64,000 bases of DNA from Balneolaceae bacterium (GCA_017640665.1 JAEPQE010000001.1:1555525-1619524), one strand, 5' to 3'; shown: positions 1 through 8,916, counted from the stretch's first letter. Numbers and translations: made by a program. Notes: generated by a model not told the origin, from the sequence alone.

Positions 1-1386
1 GATGTGCTGACTGCCGGCACTAGAAGTGATTTCACCGGAGTAGTAAATTTGTATGAAAACACTTCGAACCATACTAATACGGTGCCTACAGCCCCTACTA
101 ATTTACAATTCAAACGTACACCTACAGGTGTAGAATTTTCTTGGGATATGCCTACGGATGATGCAACACCGTCTTTGGGTTTAAACTATGAAATTCGGGT
201 TGGCACCACTCCCGGAGGAAAAGAAATAATGGCCCCGCTATCGATTACATCCGGACCAAATGAAGGAAGCAGGTTGATCCCTTATCGCGGAGCAATTCAA
301 GGAACATCCACTAATTTGATGCTTTCAAACGGTACATACTATTGGAGCGTACAAGCCATTGATGCAGGTCATAACGGATCTGCTTTTGCTGCCGAACAAA
401 TGATAGAAGTAACAGACTTTGTCGTTCCACCACCTAACGCATTTGTTTTGCTTAGCCCTGAAAATGGAACAGATACACTTTCTCAAACTCCCGCCCGATT
501 TATCTGGCAGAAAACCTCCGATCCTTTCGATCACGCCGATAGTTTATGGTATACCTTCGAACTTTCGGATGACTCTTTGTTTACTAATAAGCTCGATTCC
601 GCGTTCCAAAAAGGGGATACTTCTTATGCCACATCTTTACAATTAAACCCGGGGGGGTATTTCTGGAGAGTTTCAGCAACTAATTCTTCGGATAGTACAA
701 CCTGGGGATCAGATTCGGATATAACCCCATTTACTTTCAAGATAAAAGAACCATTCGTTCCAACACCGCCGTCAGGATTCGAGCTACTAAGTCCTGCAGA
801 TCAAACCGACACACTTACCTCTACCCCGGCGCTATTTGTTTGGCAAAAAGCTACAGATGAAAATGAGAGTTCAGAAAATTTGGTGTATACCTTCGAACTT
901 TCCGATCAGTCCGATTTTTCAAATAAACTGGATTCAGCGTCAGTAACAGGTGATACTACATATACTACTTCAGCAGCACTGTTTACAGGTGCGTACTTTT
1001 GGCGGGTATCTGCAACCAATTCACTTGAATTAACAAGCTGGGGCTCCGGCTCAGATGCCAATCCATTCGCATTTACTATCGTTGAAATGGTTTCAAACGA
1101 ACAAGATGAAGAGTTGCCGTTAAGGTTTTCACTGGAACAAAACTACCCTAATCCCTTCAATCCAGGTACAAATATTGAATTTAGCTTAGCTTCATCATCC
1201 TCGGTAACTCTGGAAGTGTTTAATATACTAGGTACAAAGGTAGCGACTCTTATAGACGGAGCTCAAATGAATGCAGGCTCTCATTATTCCAGATTTGACG
1301 CCTCTGCACTGGCTTCAGGGATTTATCTGTACCGCTTAGAGGCAGGTTCATTCATCCAAACCCGTAAAATGATGTTGATTAAATAA
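1..1386 (+). CDS. Secreted multidomain protein with type IX sorting domain, 5'-truncated
   Basis: The reading frame is open at the left edge of the window, so the N-terminus and any signal peptide are missing. The visible part begins with a segment (VVNLYENTSNHTN) like the end of an FG-GAP/VCBS beta-propeller repeat protein. Three fibronectin-III/Ig-like beta domains follow; the second and third are near-duplicates sharing GFxLLSPxxxTDTL, FxWQKxxD and GxYFWRVSATNS blocks. The last about 85 residues (from about residue 376) are a type IX secretion C-terminal sorting domain: [11 protein letters not shown], a GTKVATL strand and a final SGIYLYRLEAG...KMMLIK. By family knowledge this directs export across the outer membrane and anchoring or release at the cell surface. 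The ligand or substrate cannot be told from this fragment. Confidence 0.85.
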   Translation, partial: DVLTAGTRSDFTGVVNLYENTSNHTNTVPTAPTNLQFKRTPTGVEFSWDMPTDDATPSLGLNYEIRVGTTPGGKEIMAPLSITSGPNEGSRLIPYRGAIQGTSTNLMLSNGTYYWSVQAIDAGHNGSAFAAEQMIEVTDFVVPPPNAFVLLSPENGTDTLSQTPARFIWQKTSDPFDHADSLWYTFELSDDSLFTNKLDSAFQKGDTSYATSLQLNPGGYFWRVSATNSSDSTTWGSDSDITPFTFKIKEPFVPTPPSGFELLSPADQTDTLTSTPALFVWQKATDENESSENLVYTFELSDQSDFSNKLDSASVTGDTTYTTSAALFTGAYFWRVSATNSLELTSWGSGSDANPFAFTIVEMVSNEQDEELPLRFSLEQNYPNPFNPGTNIEFSLASSSSVTLEVFNILGTKVATLIDGAQMNAGSHYSRFDASALASGIYLYRLEAGSFIQTRKMMLIK

Positions 1387-1428
1387 TCTTATTGCGTCTC
1401 AATTAGTTAGAATTGTTCCGCTCATTTT

Positions 1429-1464
1429 TTAATTACTATATAATTGATTACATATAGTAATTAA
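1429..1464. repeat. 13-bp perfect inverted repeat before the MscS-like gene
   Basis: TTAATTACTATAT (1429-1441) and its exact reverse complement (1452-1464) flank a 10-nt spacer. The repeat lies 20 bases before the start of the channel gene and 42 bases after the preceding stop. There is no T-tract on the plus side, so an operator or an mRNA 5' hairpin is as likely as a terminator. Confidence 0.6.
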
Positions 1465-1483
1465 CTAACAACGGGAGTTGCAC

Positions 1484-2173
1484 ATGTGGGATAAAATTTC
1501 CTCGGTACTCATAGAGTCTTATGAGACCTTTTTTAATAAACTAGCAGACTTCTTACCAAGTTTAATTGGTGCCTTACTCATCCTGATTGTAGGATGGATT
1601 ATTGCTAAATTGGTAAAAACAGCAGCAATAAGACTTCTCAAGCTTATCAAGCTTGATGTAGTAACAGAGAAAGCAAAAATTGATCAGTTCCTGAAAGATG
1701 GCGGAAGTAATAAATCCGCCATAGATATCATAGGCGGAATTATTTACTGGCTTATCATGCTAATTGTAATTCTTTCTGGCCTGGATGCACTGGGACTAGG
1801 TGTCGCTTCTGAGCTTTTTAATCAAATCATACTTTATATACCAAACGTAATTGTAGCAGTGCTCGCTTTGATTTTCGGAGTTTTCTTAGCTGGTTTTATA
1901 GCCCAGGTAGTATCTACCTACTTAGCTAATATTGGAGTATCCAATTCAGTAGTAATAGGTGCCATTGCACGTTATGCGATTATTCTTTTTGTGATTTCTC
2001 TTTCTCTTACCCAATTAAGTATTGGAGAAGAACTGGTTACCAACGCATTTTTACTTTTGTTTGGTGCAGTTTGTCTTGCTTTAGGTCTGGCATTTGGGCT
2101 TGGAGGCAAGGAATGGGCAGCAGGCGTCATTAAAAACATTACTGAGGGGAATAAGATTTCTGGCAATGAATAA
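1484..2173 (+). CDS. Mechanosensitive-channel-like conserved TM-helix protein
   Basis: This integral membrane protein of about 229 residues resembles the 'conserved TM helix' (CmpX/MscS-related) family. It has an amphipathic N-terminus, a first membrane helix (about residues 18-42), and further hydrophobic helices near residues 85-105, 115-145 and 155-205. The glycine/alanine-rich ending LALGLAFGLGGKEWAAGVIKN resembles the pore-lining helix and start of the MscS beta domain. The C-terminal cytoplasmic cage of true MscS is absent, so gating by tension is inferred. The ATG at 1484 is preferred over the TTG two codons earlier because GGGAG at 1473-1477 sits six bases before it. A terminator follows directly, so it is probably monocistronic. 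Confidence 0.8.
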   Translation: MWDKISSVLIESYETFFNKLADFLPSLIGALLILIVGWIIAKLVKTAAIRLLKLIKLDVVTEKAKIDQFLKDGGSNKSAIDIIGGIIYWLIMLIVILSGLDALGLGVASELFNQIILYIPNVIVAVLALIFGVFLAGFIAQVVSTYLANIGVSNSVVIGAIARYAIILFVISLSLTQLSIGEELVTNAFLLLFGAVCLALGLAFGLGGKEWAAGVIKNITEGNKISGNE

Positions 2174-2178
2174 AAATT

Positions 2179-2205
2179 AAGCTCCGTTCTTCGGAGCTTT
2201 TTTTT
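2179..2205 (+). terminator. Rho-independent terminator after the MscS-like gene
   Basis: The stem AAGCTCCG/CGGAGCTT with loop TTCTT is followed by an unbroken run of eight T (2198-2205), six bases after the stop codon. Confidence 0.93.
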
Positions 2206-2262
2206 GAACTTATTTTCTACTTAAACTGGTTGAATACATAAATCACAGTACGGCAATCGGTT

Positions 2263-3156
2263 ATGTACATTTGGGAAGTACTTAAAAAAACATTCAAAGA
2301 ATTTGTTGAAGATACTCCACTCAACTATAGTTCTACGATCGCATTCTATGTGATTTTTTCTCTTCCTGCAATCCTTATGATTGTAGTTTCTATAGGTGGT
2401 TCTGCTTATGAAGATCAGGTAGTTCGCGAAAATTTGCTAACCCAGATTCAGAATCTTTTTGGAACAGAAAGCTCCACTGCTGTTGAAAAAGTACTTGAAA
2501 ACGCATCTGCCTCAGGTTCAGGGTTTCTCACTAAAGTTGTCGGTTTTATAGCTCTTGGTTTTAGTGCAACGACCGTTTTTATTTCTCTTCAGGATGGAAT
2601 TAACAGGATATGGAACATTAAATCTAAACCCGAAAAAGACTGGGTTAATTTTTTAAAAAACAGGCTTCTTTCACTGGCTATGGTGGTAAGCATCGGCTTT
2701 CTATTGCTGGTATCTTTAGGGGTAGACACTTTTCTAGCGGTATTTAAAGAATTCATTGAATCTAATTTTTCTGAACTAACATTTTTTGTTGTTTCAGGAA
2801 TAAACCTGCTTTTCTCCTTTTTAGTGATCACCTTAGTATTTGCACTCATCTTTAAGATTCTGCCTGATGCAGTTGTACAATGGAAAGATGTTTGGATTGG
2901 TGCCGTATTCACAACCCTTCTATTTGTCACGGGGAAATTCTTAATGGGACTTTATTTGGGAAGCAGTGCCCTGGGAAGCGTATATGGTGCAGCGGGGTCA
3001 TTAGTTTTACTTTTGCTGTGGGTATATTTCTCTGCAATTATCGCTTTACTGGGCGCCCAATTTACTTTCGTCTTCGCTCGTGAACGAGGGCGACATATCA
3101 CCCCTAAAAAACATGCAGTGTTTATTGAGCAGGTTGAACAGGAGAGAGAAGATTAG
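2263..3156 (+). CDS. YihY/BrkB family inner-membrane protein
   Basis: The 297-residue protein has about six membrane helices, the usual number and length for the YihY/virulence factor BrkB family (once misnamed ribonuclease BN). Family features visible are the N-terminal FxxTPLNYSSTIAFY segment, the ISLQDGINRIWNIK block near residue 105, and the YGAAGSLVLLLLWVYFSAIIALLGAQFTFVFAR ending split over the last two helices. The biochemical role of the family is unsettled; it acts in the inner membrane. A charged cytoplasmic tail (EQVEQERED) closes the protein. It is separated from the previous gene by a terminator, and its 3' end faces the convergent membrane-protein gene only 21 bases away. Confidence 0.9.
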   Translation: MYIWEVLKKTFKEFVEDTPLNYSSTIAFYVIFSLPAILMIVVSIGGSAYEDQVVRENLLTQIQNLFGTESSTAVEKVLENASASGSGFLTKVVGFIALGFSATTVFISLQDGINRIWNIKSKPEKDWVNFLKNRLLSLAMVVSIGFLLLVSLGVDTFLAVFKEFIESNFSELTFFVVSGINLLFSFLVITLVFALIFKILPDAVVQWKDVWIGAVFTTLLFVTGKFLMGLYLGSSALGSVYGAAGSLVLLLLWVYFSAIIALLGAQFTFVFARERGRHITPKKHAVFIEQVEQERED

Positions 3157-3177
3157 TTACCTATGTAGCTCCATTTA

Positions 3178-3576
3178 CTAATTCAGCCTTAAGCTATCTG
3201 CTTTTTTTGCTGATGTAAATAAATACAATCCAGCTGCAATATAGACAGTGCTTAGAAGAATAAACCATATCCCAAATTGACTTCGAACGTGGGCTTCATC
3301 TACCGAAGTAGTTAGGAATAAAGTCATTATACTTATTCGTGCAATTCCCCAAAAGATGATTGCTCCTGACCAGATCTTAACAATTAGGCTCCGATATTTG
3401 GTTTCGTTTGAATATGCAAAGAGTAAGAGTCCACCAAATAGCATAAAAGCAAATAAAGGCGTAGGGCTCCCAATAAAAATATAGTTGATTGATTTAATGA
3501 GTAATGGGGTCAGGCTTAATCCAAGAAGGATTTCTATTCGTTTTTTTGAAATAGAAAATTGATTAAAGTTCATCAT
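3178..3576 (-). CDS. Hypothetical four-helix membrane protein
   Basis: The 132-residue protein is not a recognised family. It has four predicted hydrophobic helices (about residues 18-35, 40-55, 65-90 and 100-122) and a short basic N-terminus (ISKKR), so it is probably an inner-membrane protein with cytoplasmic ends. Its start codon lies inside the end of the M28 peptidase gene (14-nt overlap), which argues for translational coupling and one operon: serine hydrolase - M28 peptidase - this protein. A small accessory role to the two secreted hydrolases is inferred from position only. Confidence 0.65.
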   Translation of the reverse strand: MMNFNQFSISKKRIEILLGLSLTPLLIKSINYIFIGSPTPLFAFMLFGGLLLFAYSNETKYRSLIVKIWSGAIIFWGIARISIMTLFLTTSVDEAHVRSQFGIWFILLSTVYIAAGLYLFTSAKKADSLRLN

Positions 3577-4492
3577 AGCTGCTATCTAAATTTGTTAATA
3601 ATTCGAACATGAAATAAGTGGCTAGTCTTAACCGATCGAAGTTGACCGTTTCGTATGTATCGGAGGGTTTGTGAATATGTGGGGTAAGGTTGTCGTCCCA
3701 AAACCCGGCGCTATGATAACCTGCCAGATTAAAGCTTTTATTATCAGAATGACCACGCCCACCGGTTATATTAAGTGGAATGTCTAGACGAGTAGCTGTT
3801 TTACGATACATACGCTCAATGAAGTCGTCAGAAACCTGAGCTTCAAAAGCAAGCGTATCTGAATCCCCCCAACCAATAACATCAAGGACATGTGTGGAGT
3901 GAATTTTATACTGTTTTTCTTTTAGAAACCGAACAAATGCTTTACTCCCGACTTCGTCATCTTCTTCCTGATCAAAGAGCACAAATATGTAGTTATACTT
4001 TCGATGATTCTGCTGTTTTATGAGATCAGCGATAGCAAATGTGACAGCAACTCCTGATGCGTTATCAATCGCTCCGGGAGTTTCTGGTTCCGAGTCGTAG
4101 TGAGCACCCATAAGAACATATTCCTTACTTGATTCCGTTGATTTCAGTACAGAAAAAACATTTCGCCCTTTGTACGGAGCTAGTAACAAATCAACAAGCC
4201 CATTTACATTAGGCATTTTATAATTATCTCTTAGGGGAATAAGTCCTAGTTGCTCAAATGTTTGCTCAAGGTAATCAGCAGTTTCGGTTCTTTCGTGAGG
4301 AGTACTTCTGGAGATATGATGACCTTCTTCATTATATCCGGTAAGCGTTGCAACAATTATAGCTTGCAGTTCAGTTACTTCAAAATTTGTTCGATCTGTT
4401 GAGGACTGAGCAAGAACAGGTTGGTTTTCAAAACCAAATACTATCAATAATAACAGAATAGATAAGAGTGCAGGTTTTCGGAAGATATTCAT
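3563..4492 (-). CDS. Secreted M28-family zinc aminopeptidase
   Basis: The 309-residue protein starts with a signal peptide (about 1-28, ending VLAQS). The M28 zinc-peptidase fold follows with its metal and catalytic residues in order: GAHYDSE (H131), GAIDNASG (D143 bridging both zincs), DQEEDDE (E176 catalytic base, E177 ligand), a VLDVIGWGD ligand loop and GHSDNKSF (H248). These match the pattern of bacterial Aeromonas-type aminopeptidases, so removal of N-terminal residues from peptides in the periplasm or outside the cell is expected. The start abuts the stop of the upstream serine hydrolase with no spacer, so the two are almost certainly co-transcribed and may act together on peptides or cell-wall material. 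Substrate preference is unknown. Confidence 0.9.
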   Translation of the reverse strand: MNIFRKPALLSILLLLIVFGFENQPVLAQSSTDRTNFEVTELQAIIVATLTGYNEEGHHISRSTPHERTETADYLEQTFEQLGLIPLRDNYKMPNVNGLVDLLLAPYKGRNVFSVLKSTESSKEYVLMGAHYDSEPETPGAIDNASGVAVTFAIADLIKQQNHRKYNYIFVLFDQEEDDEVGSKAFVRFLKEKQYKIHSTHVLDVIGWGDSDTLAFEAQVSDDFIERMYRKTATRLDIPLNITGGRGHSDNKSFNLAGYHSAGFWDDNLTPHIHKPSDTYETVNFDRLRLATYFMFELLTNLDSSYDEL

Positions 4493-5596
4493 TTACTCTG
4501 CCCCTCGACTTGATTTCCATGCTATCCAATTTCTCAACGTAGAGATAAGCACATTTTTGCCAAGGGATCCATTAGATAACATCACAATTCCACTATCTGA
4601 TTGTGGATGCAAAAAGAATGCAGCTTCCCATCCATCGTTTGAACCCGCATGTCCGGCAAGCATAAACGAGCTCGCCTTCATCAAACGGTAGCTAAGTCCA
4701 TACATATTATTAGTAACAGGAATAGGTTCCATCATCATTGAGATTGAACGCTCATTAAGGATGCTATTTTCCTGGAGGTTTGCTTGTACGAATACAATAA
4801 AGTTGTTCAAAGTAGTATGAAGTCCTGCAGCAGCTTTAGCGGTAAACCGTTCTATATAAATTGGGTTTCCTTCCTCATCATATGGAGAAGCAGATGATTT
4901 CAGGATATCAGTTGAAATGGTAAAGCCTGTATTTTTCATTTTGAGAGGAGCGAAAACGGTTTCTTCCATAAAGTCAGAAAAGGACTTCCCGGTAACTTCC
5001 TCAATCAAAAGTTGAAGAATGGTAAATCCACCCCCGGAGTATTTAAACTCTGTGTTTGGCTCATGAATCAATTTTACTGGCTCATTTTCCCGAACTGGTC
5101 CATTTTCTCCTTCGAGAGATTGCTCTAATGTTGGAAGCTCCATTTCGGGTGGAAAACCGGGATAGCCATGCACAGAAAGCCCTGCTGTATGGGATAGTAT
5201 ATTTCGGATGGTAACTTTTGTATGATCAAATTCAGATTCGGGAATTTTCCATCTGCTCAGATAATTTTCGATGGGTTCATCAAGGTCAACTTTTCCCGTT
5301 TCTACCAATTTCATAATTCCCCAGGCTGTCAGGGTTTTTGAAACTGAACCGACATTGAACCCTGTATTGGCAGTGACCGGGATACTGTTTTCAATATCAG
5401 CAAAGCCATATCCTTTCTTCAGAATAATTTCATTGTATTCAATGATTGCGATAGCGAGTCCGGGGACATTGTTTTCTTCCAGCAAAGAAGGAATAGTGTT
5501 ATCCATCCTTTCCTGCAGTGACTGGGAGTATGATTGTATACTTAACAAAGCATTCCATAAAAAGACGATGAGTAAAAGCGATTTGGGATTCAGCAT
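4493..5596 (-). CDS. Serine hydrolase, beta-lactamase class C/penicillin-binding fold
   Basis: This is a DD-peptidase/esterase-like serine hydrolase of the PF00144 family. The SxxK catalytic motif is SVSK, the second motif is YSGGG (tyrosine, no classical YxN), and the third is HAGSNDG in place of KTG, typical of family members that are not lactam-resistance enzymes. The frame is open up to a GTG at 5644, but the ATG at 5596 gives a clean signal peptide (MLNPKSLLLIVFLWNALLS...YSQ) and is preferred. It is the first gene of an operon with the M28 peptidase and a membrane protein. Peptide or D-amino-acid ester hydrolysis in the periplasm is the safest inference; antibiotic resistance is not supported. 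Confidence 0.88.
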   Translation of the reverse strand: MLNPKSLLLIVFLWNALLSIQSYSQSLQERMDNTIPSLLEENNVPGLAIAIIEYNEIILKKGYGFADIENSIPVTANTGFNVGSVSKTLTAWGIMKLVETGKVDLDEPIENYLSRWKIPESEFDHTKVTIRNILSHTAGLSVHGYPGFPPEMELPTLEQSLEGENGPVRENEPVKLIHEPNTEFKYSGGGFTILQLLIEEVTGKSFSDFMEETVFAPLKMKNTGFTISTDILKSSASPYDEEGNPIYIERFTAKAAAGLHTTLNNFIVFVQANLQENSILNERSISMMMEPIPVTNNMYGLSYRLMKASSFMLAGHAGSNDGWEAAFFLHPQSDSGIVMLSNGSLGKNVLISTLRNWIAWKSSRGAE

Positions 5597-5710
5597 GGGT
5601 ATTAAAGTTGAGTTGATGATTCGATTTTGCGAAATGGTAATCACTTACTTAAACCAACGGAAGTTATTTTGATATATACGAGCTATAGTTTTACACAAAC
5701 CTTGAAAGTG

Positions 5711-5784
5711 GGTTTGAACCACGTTTGTACATCTTATCAACGGTTTTGAACCAGCTTTGGCAATGTTCATCAAAAACGGTTGAA
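5711..5784 (+). promoter_or_regulatory. Repeated GGTTTGAA elements upstream of the LytS/LytTR operon
   Basis: Three related blocks precede the sensor gene: GGTTTGAACCA (5711), GGTTTTGAACCA (5742, 31 bp on, about three helical turns) and GGTTGAATC (5778, 36 bp on). LytTR-type regulators bind spaced direct repeats, so this may be the autoregulatory region of the operon. The match to known LytTR consensus sites is only partial. Confidence 0.4.
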
Positions 5785-5814
5785 TCGGCAGGCAAGCGAG
5801 AGTACTTTTACAGG

Positions 5815-6615
5815 ATGAAGTTTATGAATACATATGTCCGGACCTTTATGGTGATCACCATATTGGTGTTCTCAATTATTGGTATGGCTGAATTCAAACA
5901 ACAGCTTGAAGTAGATGATCAGCTACAGTATGAGGTATACTTTTGGACATTTGCAGTGTTGTTTTGGAGTACTCTTGTTGGTGTTATACTCGCTCAGGGA
6001 TTTGATCGTTGGGCATCCTACAAACAATTGAAAAATGAACATGCCAAAGCAGAATTGTCATTATTAAAAAGTAAAGTGGATCCGCATTTCTTTTTCAACA
6101 CATTGAATAATCTTTACGGATTAACGGTCGAAAAGTCTGAAAAAGCGCCTGATGTAATTTTGAAGTTGTCTGATATTATGCGGTATGTAATTTATGATGG
6201 TGATGAAGACCGCGTTCCGTTTAAAAAAGAAATCGAGTACCTGGAGAAGTATATTGAAATTCACAAAATCCGATTTCAAAAACAGGTAGATATTACGTTT
6301 GAAAAACAAATAGATAACGAAGCAGAGCAAATAGCGCCATTGATGCTGGTAACTCTGGTAGAAAATGCCTTCAAACATGGCGTAGAACAAATTGCTGATA
6401 ACGCCTTTTTAAAAATCAGTATTGATGTTACAAATGGAAAACTCGTGTTTATTGTAGAGAACAACGTTAAAGAAAAGAGTAAAAAAACGAAGCCTGGTAT
6501 TGGGTTAAAAAATCTCAGGAAAAGACTGGAACTCATCTATCCCAAAAAGCATACGCTAGAACTGGAGAAAAAGGAGTACCTTTTTAAAGCTGCACTAAAG
6601 ATAGATTTAGAATGA
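5815..6615 (+). CDS. LytS-type sensor histidine kinase
   Basis: This membrane kinase of about 266 residues has two transmembrane helices (about residues 9-24 and 43-62), almost no periplasmic domain, a short coiled linker and the His_kinase (PF06580) core KVDPHFFFNTLNNLYGL with phospho-acceptor H91. The ATPase part shows the N box LVENAFKHGVE and the G box PGIGLKNLRKRLELIYP. The frame continues upstream to a TTG at 5725; ATG 5815 or ATG 5824 (with AGGA at 5812-5815 as its binding site) are the realistic starts. It overlaps the LytTR regulator by ATGA, so the two form a cognate pair. The signal sensed is unknown; with so little outside the membrane it may sense the membrane itself or a partner protein. 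Confidence 0.92.
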   Translation: MKFMNTYVRTFMVITILVFSIIGMAEFKQQLEVDDQLQYEVYFWTFAVLFWSTLVGVILAQGFDRWASYKQLKNEHAKAELSLLKSKVDPHFFFNTLNNLYGLTVEKSEKAPDVILKLSDIMRYVIYDGDEDRVPFKKEIEYLEKYIEIHKIRFQKQVDITFEKQIDNEAEQIAPLMLVTLVENAFKHGVEQIADNAFLKISIDVTNGKLVFIVENNVKEKSKKTKPGIGLKNLRKRLELIYPKKHTLELEKKEYLFKAALKIDLE

Positions 6616-7328
6616 TTTCTTATTTGATTATTGATGATGAGCCTATTGCTCATGGGATCATTGAGAAGTACTGTGAGAATTTTACTCATCTCCAAAAAGC
6701 CGGGAATTGCTTTAATGCCAAAGAAGCTCTGGAAAAGCTATACCAGGAACAGATCGACTTGATCTTCCTGGATATTAATATGCCCGAAATTTCCGGATTT
6801 GAGTTTTTACGATCGTTGAGAAATCCTCCAAGGGTAATTGTTACTTCCGCCTATCAGGAATATGCTTTAGAAGGATTCGAATTGGATATTACCGACTATT
6901 TATTAAAACCTTTTTCTCTTCAGCGTTTTATGAAGGCAGTCAATAAGGTGATCGACTCTCTGAATGAACAAATTGATGTTCTGGCAAAAGGGCCTTCAAG
7001 TGAACTACTGAATGATGCACTCATTTTTATCAAGGAGAAAGGAGGGAGCAAGGTCTATCAGGTAAAAGAAGGTGATATTCTATTTGTAGAAGCTTCAGGG
7101 AATTATTCTAAAGTAGTTTTGAATGACAAAGAGATCATAACACATCAGAAAATATCAGAGCTTGAGCAACAGCTTTCTAAAGAAGCTTTTATCCGGACGC
7201 ATAAATCCTTCATCATTTCCAGAAATAGGATCAAAAGTATTGAAGGAAATCAGATTGAAATCGAGAATCATACAATCCCAATTGGCCAAACTTATAAAGA
7301 GCAGGTCAAAAAGCTGCTTAAGATATAG
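6612..7328 (+). CDS. LytTR-family response regulator
   Basis: The 238-residue regulator has an N-terminal receiver (about 1-120) with acidic pair DDE at 8-10, phospho-acceptor D54 in LIFLDINMPEISG, T/S switch at VTSAY and K in LLKPFS. A LytTR DNA-binding domain (about 140-238) follows, with GDILFVEASGNYSKVVL and the typical IRTHKSFIISRNRI...IPIGQTYKEQVKKLL ending. It is translationally coupled to the LytS kinase through a 4-nt overlap. Family members bind spaced direct repeats; the repeats at 5711-5784 are candidates. The target genes are not evident. Confidence 0.94.
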   Translation: MISYLIIDDEPIAHGIIEKYCENFTHLQKAGNCFNAKEALEKLYQEQIDLIFLDINMPEISGFEFLRSLRNPPRVIVTSAYQEYALEGFELDITDYLLKPFSLQRFMKAVNKVIDSLNEQIDVLAKGPSSELLNDALIFIKEKGGSKVYQVKEGDILFVEASGNYSKVVLNDKEIITHQKISELEQQLSKEAFIRTHKSFIISRNRIKSIEGNQIEIENHTIPIGQTYKEQVKKLLKI

Positions 7329-7336
7329 ATTCTCTA

Positions 7337-7759
7337 TTATTCCCCCATTAACGTAACAACCAGTTTTCTTGAGCCGCCATGGTTCCGGTGCTCACATAAA
7401 TATATTCCCTGCCAGGTGCCGAGATTCAATCGCCCGTTTGTGATTGGAATGGAAACAGAAGAGCCAAGCAATGAGGTTTTGATATGAGAAGTCATGTCGT
7501 CAGAGCCTTCATAAACATGTTTGTAGAGGCTCATATCTTCCGGGACAGTCCGGTTAAAGAACGTCTCGAAATCTTCCCTTACCGTTGGGTCGGCATTTTC
7601 ATTAATCGTCAAACCGGCGCTGGTATGTTGGATGAAAACCTGCATAATACCCGCTTTGATCTCCGAGATTTCGGGAACCTGCTCCATCACTTCACGGGTG
7701 ATAAGGTGAAAGCCTCTGGGCTTAGGTGAAAGACTGATTTCTCTTTGTGCAACAATCAT
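7337..7759 (-). CDS. yjbQ: YjbQ family protein (UPF0047)
   Basis: The 140-residue protein covers the whole YjbQ/UPF0047 family. Conserved blocks are HTSAGLTINENADPTVREDF (invariant histidine and NEN), the HIKTSLLGSSVSIPI segment and the C-terminal LGTWQGIYLCEHRNHGGSRK. Some members have weak thiamine-phosphate synthase activity and the family name 'secondary thiamine-phosphate synthase' reflects that, but the physiological role is not settled. Its start overlaps the stop of rsgA by 4 nt, so it is translated from the rsgA mRNA. It converges on the LytTR regulator with 8 bases between stops. Confidence 0.92.
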   Translation of the reverse strand: MIVAQREISLSPKPRGFHLITREVMEQVPEISEIKAGIMQVFIQHTSAGLTINENADPTVREDFETFFNRTVPEDMSLYKHVYEGSDDMTSHIKTSLLGSSVSIPITNGRLNLGTWQGIYLCEHRNHGGSRKLVVTLMGE

Positions 7760-8820
7760 TTCTTCCGTTTTTGCTTTTCCTGAATGATACTTTTGTAGAG
7801 CTTGCCCATTTTTTTGTCTTTGGCTCTACGCTCGTGTACACTTCTGGAAAAATGTGCCTGCTCTCTTCTTAATTTGTGGTAGTTGTTGAAGGCTTCCTGA
7901 TCCAGTTCATCATTTTCTAGTGCTTCCAATACAGCACATCCTTGTTCTTCGATATGAGAGCAGTCTCTGAATCTGCAATGCTCAGATAGCTCATGGATTT
8001 GTTCGAAAGTTTCTTCCACACCGCCAGACTCACTAGCAACACCCAGTTCCCGCATTCCCGGGGTGTCGATTATTACACCTCCATTTGGGAGTATCATTAA
8101 CTCCCGGTGACTCGTAGTATGCTTCCCTTTAGCAGTGCTTTGACTAATCTCATTCACTTCCATTTTTGAAGTTTGAAGGAGATTATTGGTCAGGGATGAT
8201 TTCCCCACTCCGGATGAGCCGAGAATGCAATAGGTTTTTCCGGTTTGGATGGAATCCGAAAGCTGTTTATAACCATTCATCGTTTCATTACTGATTGGAA
8301 ATACGTAGATCTTAGGGAGTCGATCTTTAATTTTAGAAATCAGGTCAGATAGCTTGTCTTCATCAATAAGATCCGTTTTACTAAGAATTATGATCGCCTC
8401 AATAGAGGAAGCGTTACAGATCGTTAAATAGCGTTCCAGTCGGTTCAGGTTAAAGTCATGACCAACAGCCTGCATGATAAAAGCCACATCAACATTGGAG
8501 GCGATGGGCTGTGTTTCTCCGAATTTACCTACTGCCTGACGTTCCAGCAATGAAAATCGGGGCAGTATTTCAGTAATGATTGCCATCTCATCAAAAACAG
8601 AAAGTTTAACCCAATCGCCTACAGTTGGGAAATCGGTTCTGGATTCTGCTGAAAAGCGGAGACTTCCGGTAATTTCTGCATTAAAGGAATTCGACTCAGT
8701 CTGAACCACATATCGTTCTTTATGTTCGGATGTTACTCTGCCCAGTTCAAAGTCTTCAAAAGACTGTCCCTTAATGAGCTCTTCGATTTTCTGATTGTAT
8801 CCTAGTTCCTGCAATTTCAT
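7756..8820 (-). CDS. rsgA: Ribosome small-subunit-dependent GTPase A
   Basis: RsgA (YjeQ) is a late 30S assembly GTPase. The 354-residue protein has an N-terminal OB fold and the diagnostic circularly permuted G domain: G4 SKTDLID comes before G1 GSSGVGKSS (K207), followed by a threonine-bearing switch segment (KGKHTTSHRE) and G3 DTPGMRE. The C-terminal zinc module shows the Cys/His pattern CRFRDCSHIEEQGC, and a basic tail (KRRKDKKMG... KQKRKK) ends the protein. The ATG at 8820 has an acceptable N-terminus (MKLQELGYN). It is first in a two-gene operon with yjbQ. Confidence 0.96.
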   Translation of the reverse strand: MKLQELGYNQKIEELIKGQSFEDFELGRVTSEHKERYVVQTESNSFNAEITGSLRFSAESRTDFPTVGDWVKLSVFDEMAIITEILPRFSLLERQAVGKFGETQPIASNVDVAFIMQAVGHDFNLNRLERYLTICNASSIEAIIILSKTDLIDEDKLSDLISKIKDRLPKIYVFPISNETMNGYKQLSDSIQTGKTYCILGSSGVGKSSLTNNLLQTSKMEVNEISQSTAKGKHTTSHRELMILPNGGVIIDTPGMRELGVASESGGVEETFEQIHELSEHCRFRDCSHIEEQGCAVLEALENDELDQEAFNNYHKLRREQAHFSRSVHERRAKDKKMGKLYKSIIQEKQKRKK

Positions 8821-8916
8821 GAATGAAAGGTATAGTATTTGCGCCGAAAACGGAATCTACTAGAATATTGTCCCCGCTTTTAAAAGTCATTTGTTATTTC
8901 ATAAAAAATTTGGCGT

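Noticed and set aside
4493..5596. Beta-lactamase resistance gene
   Set aside because: The third motif is HAG rather than KTG and the gene sits with a peptidase; only the fold is shared.
7337..7759. Thiamine riboswitch for yjbQ
   Set aside because: yjbQ overlaps rsgA with no leader, and no THI-box-like structure is present.
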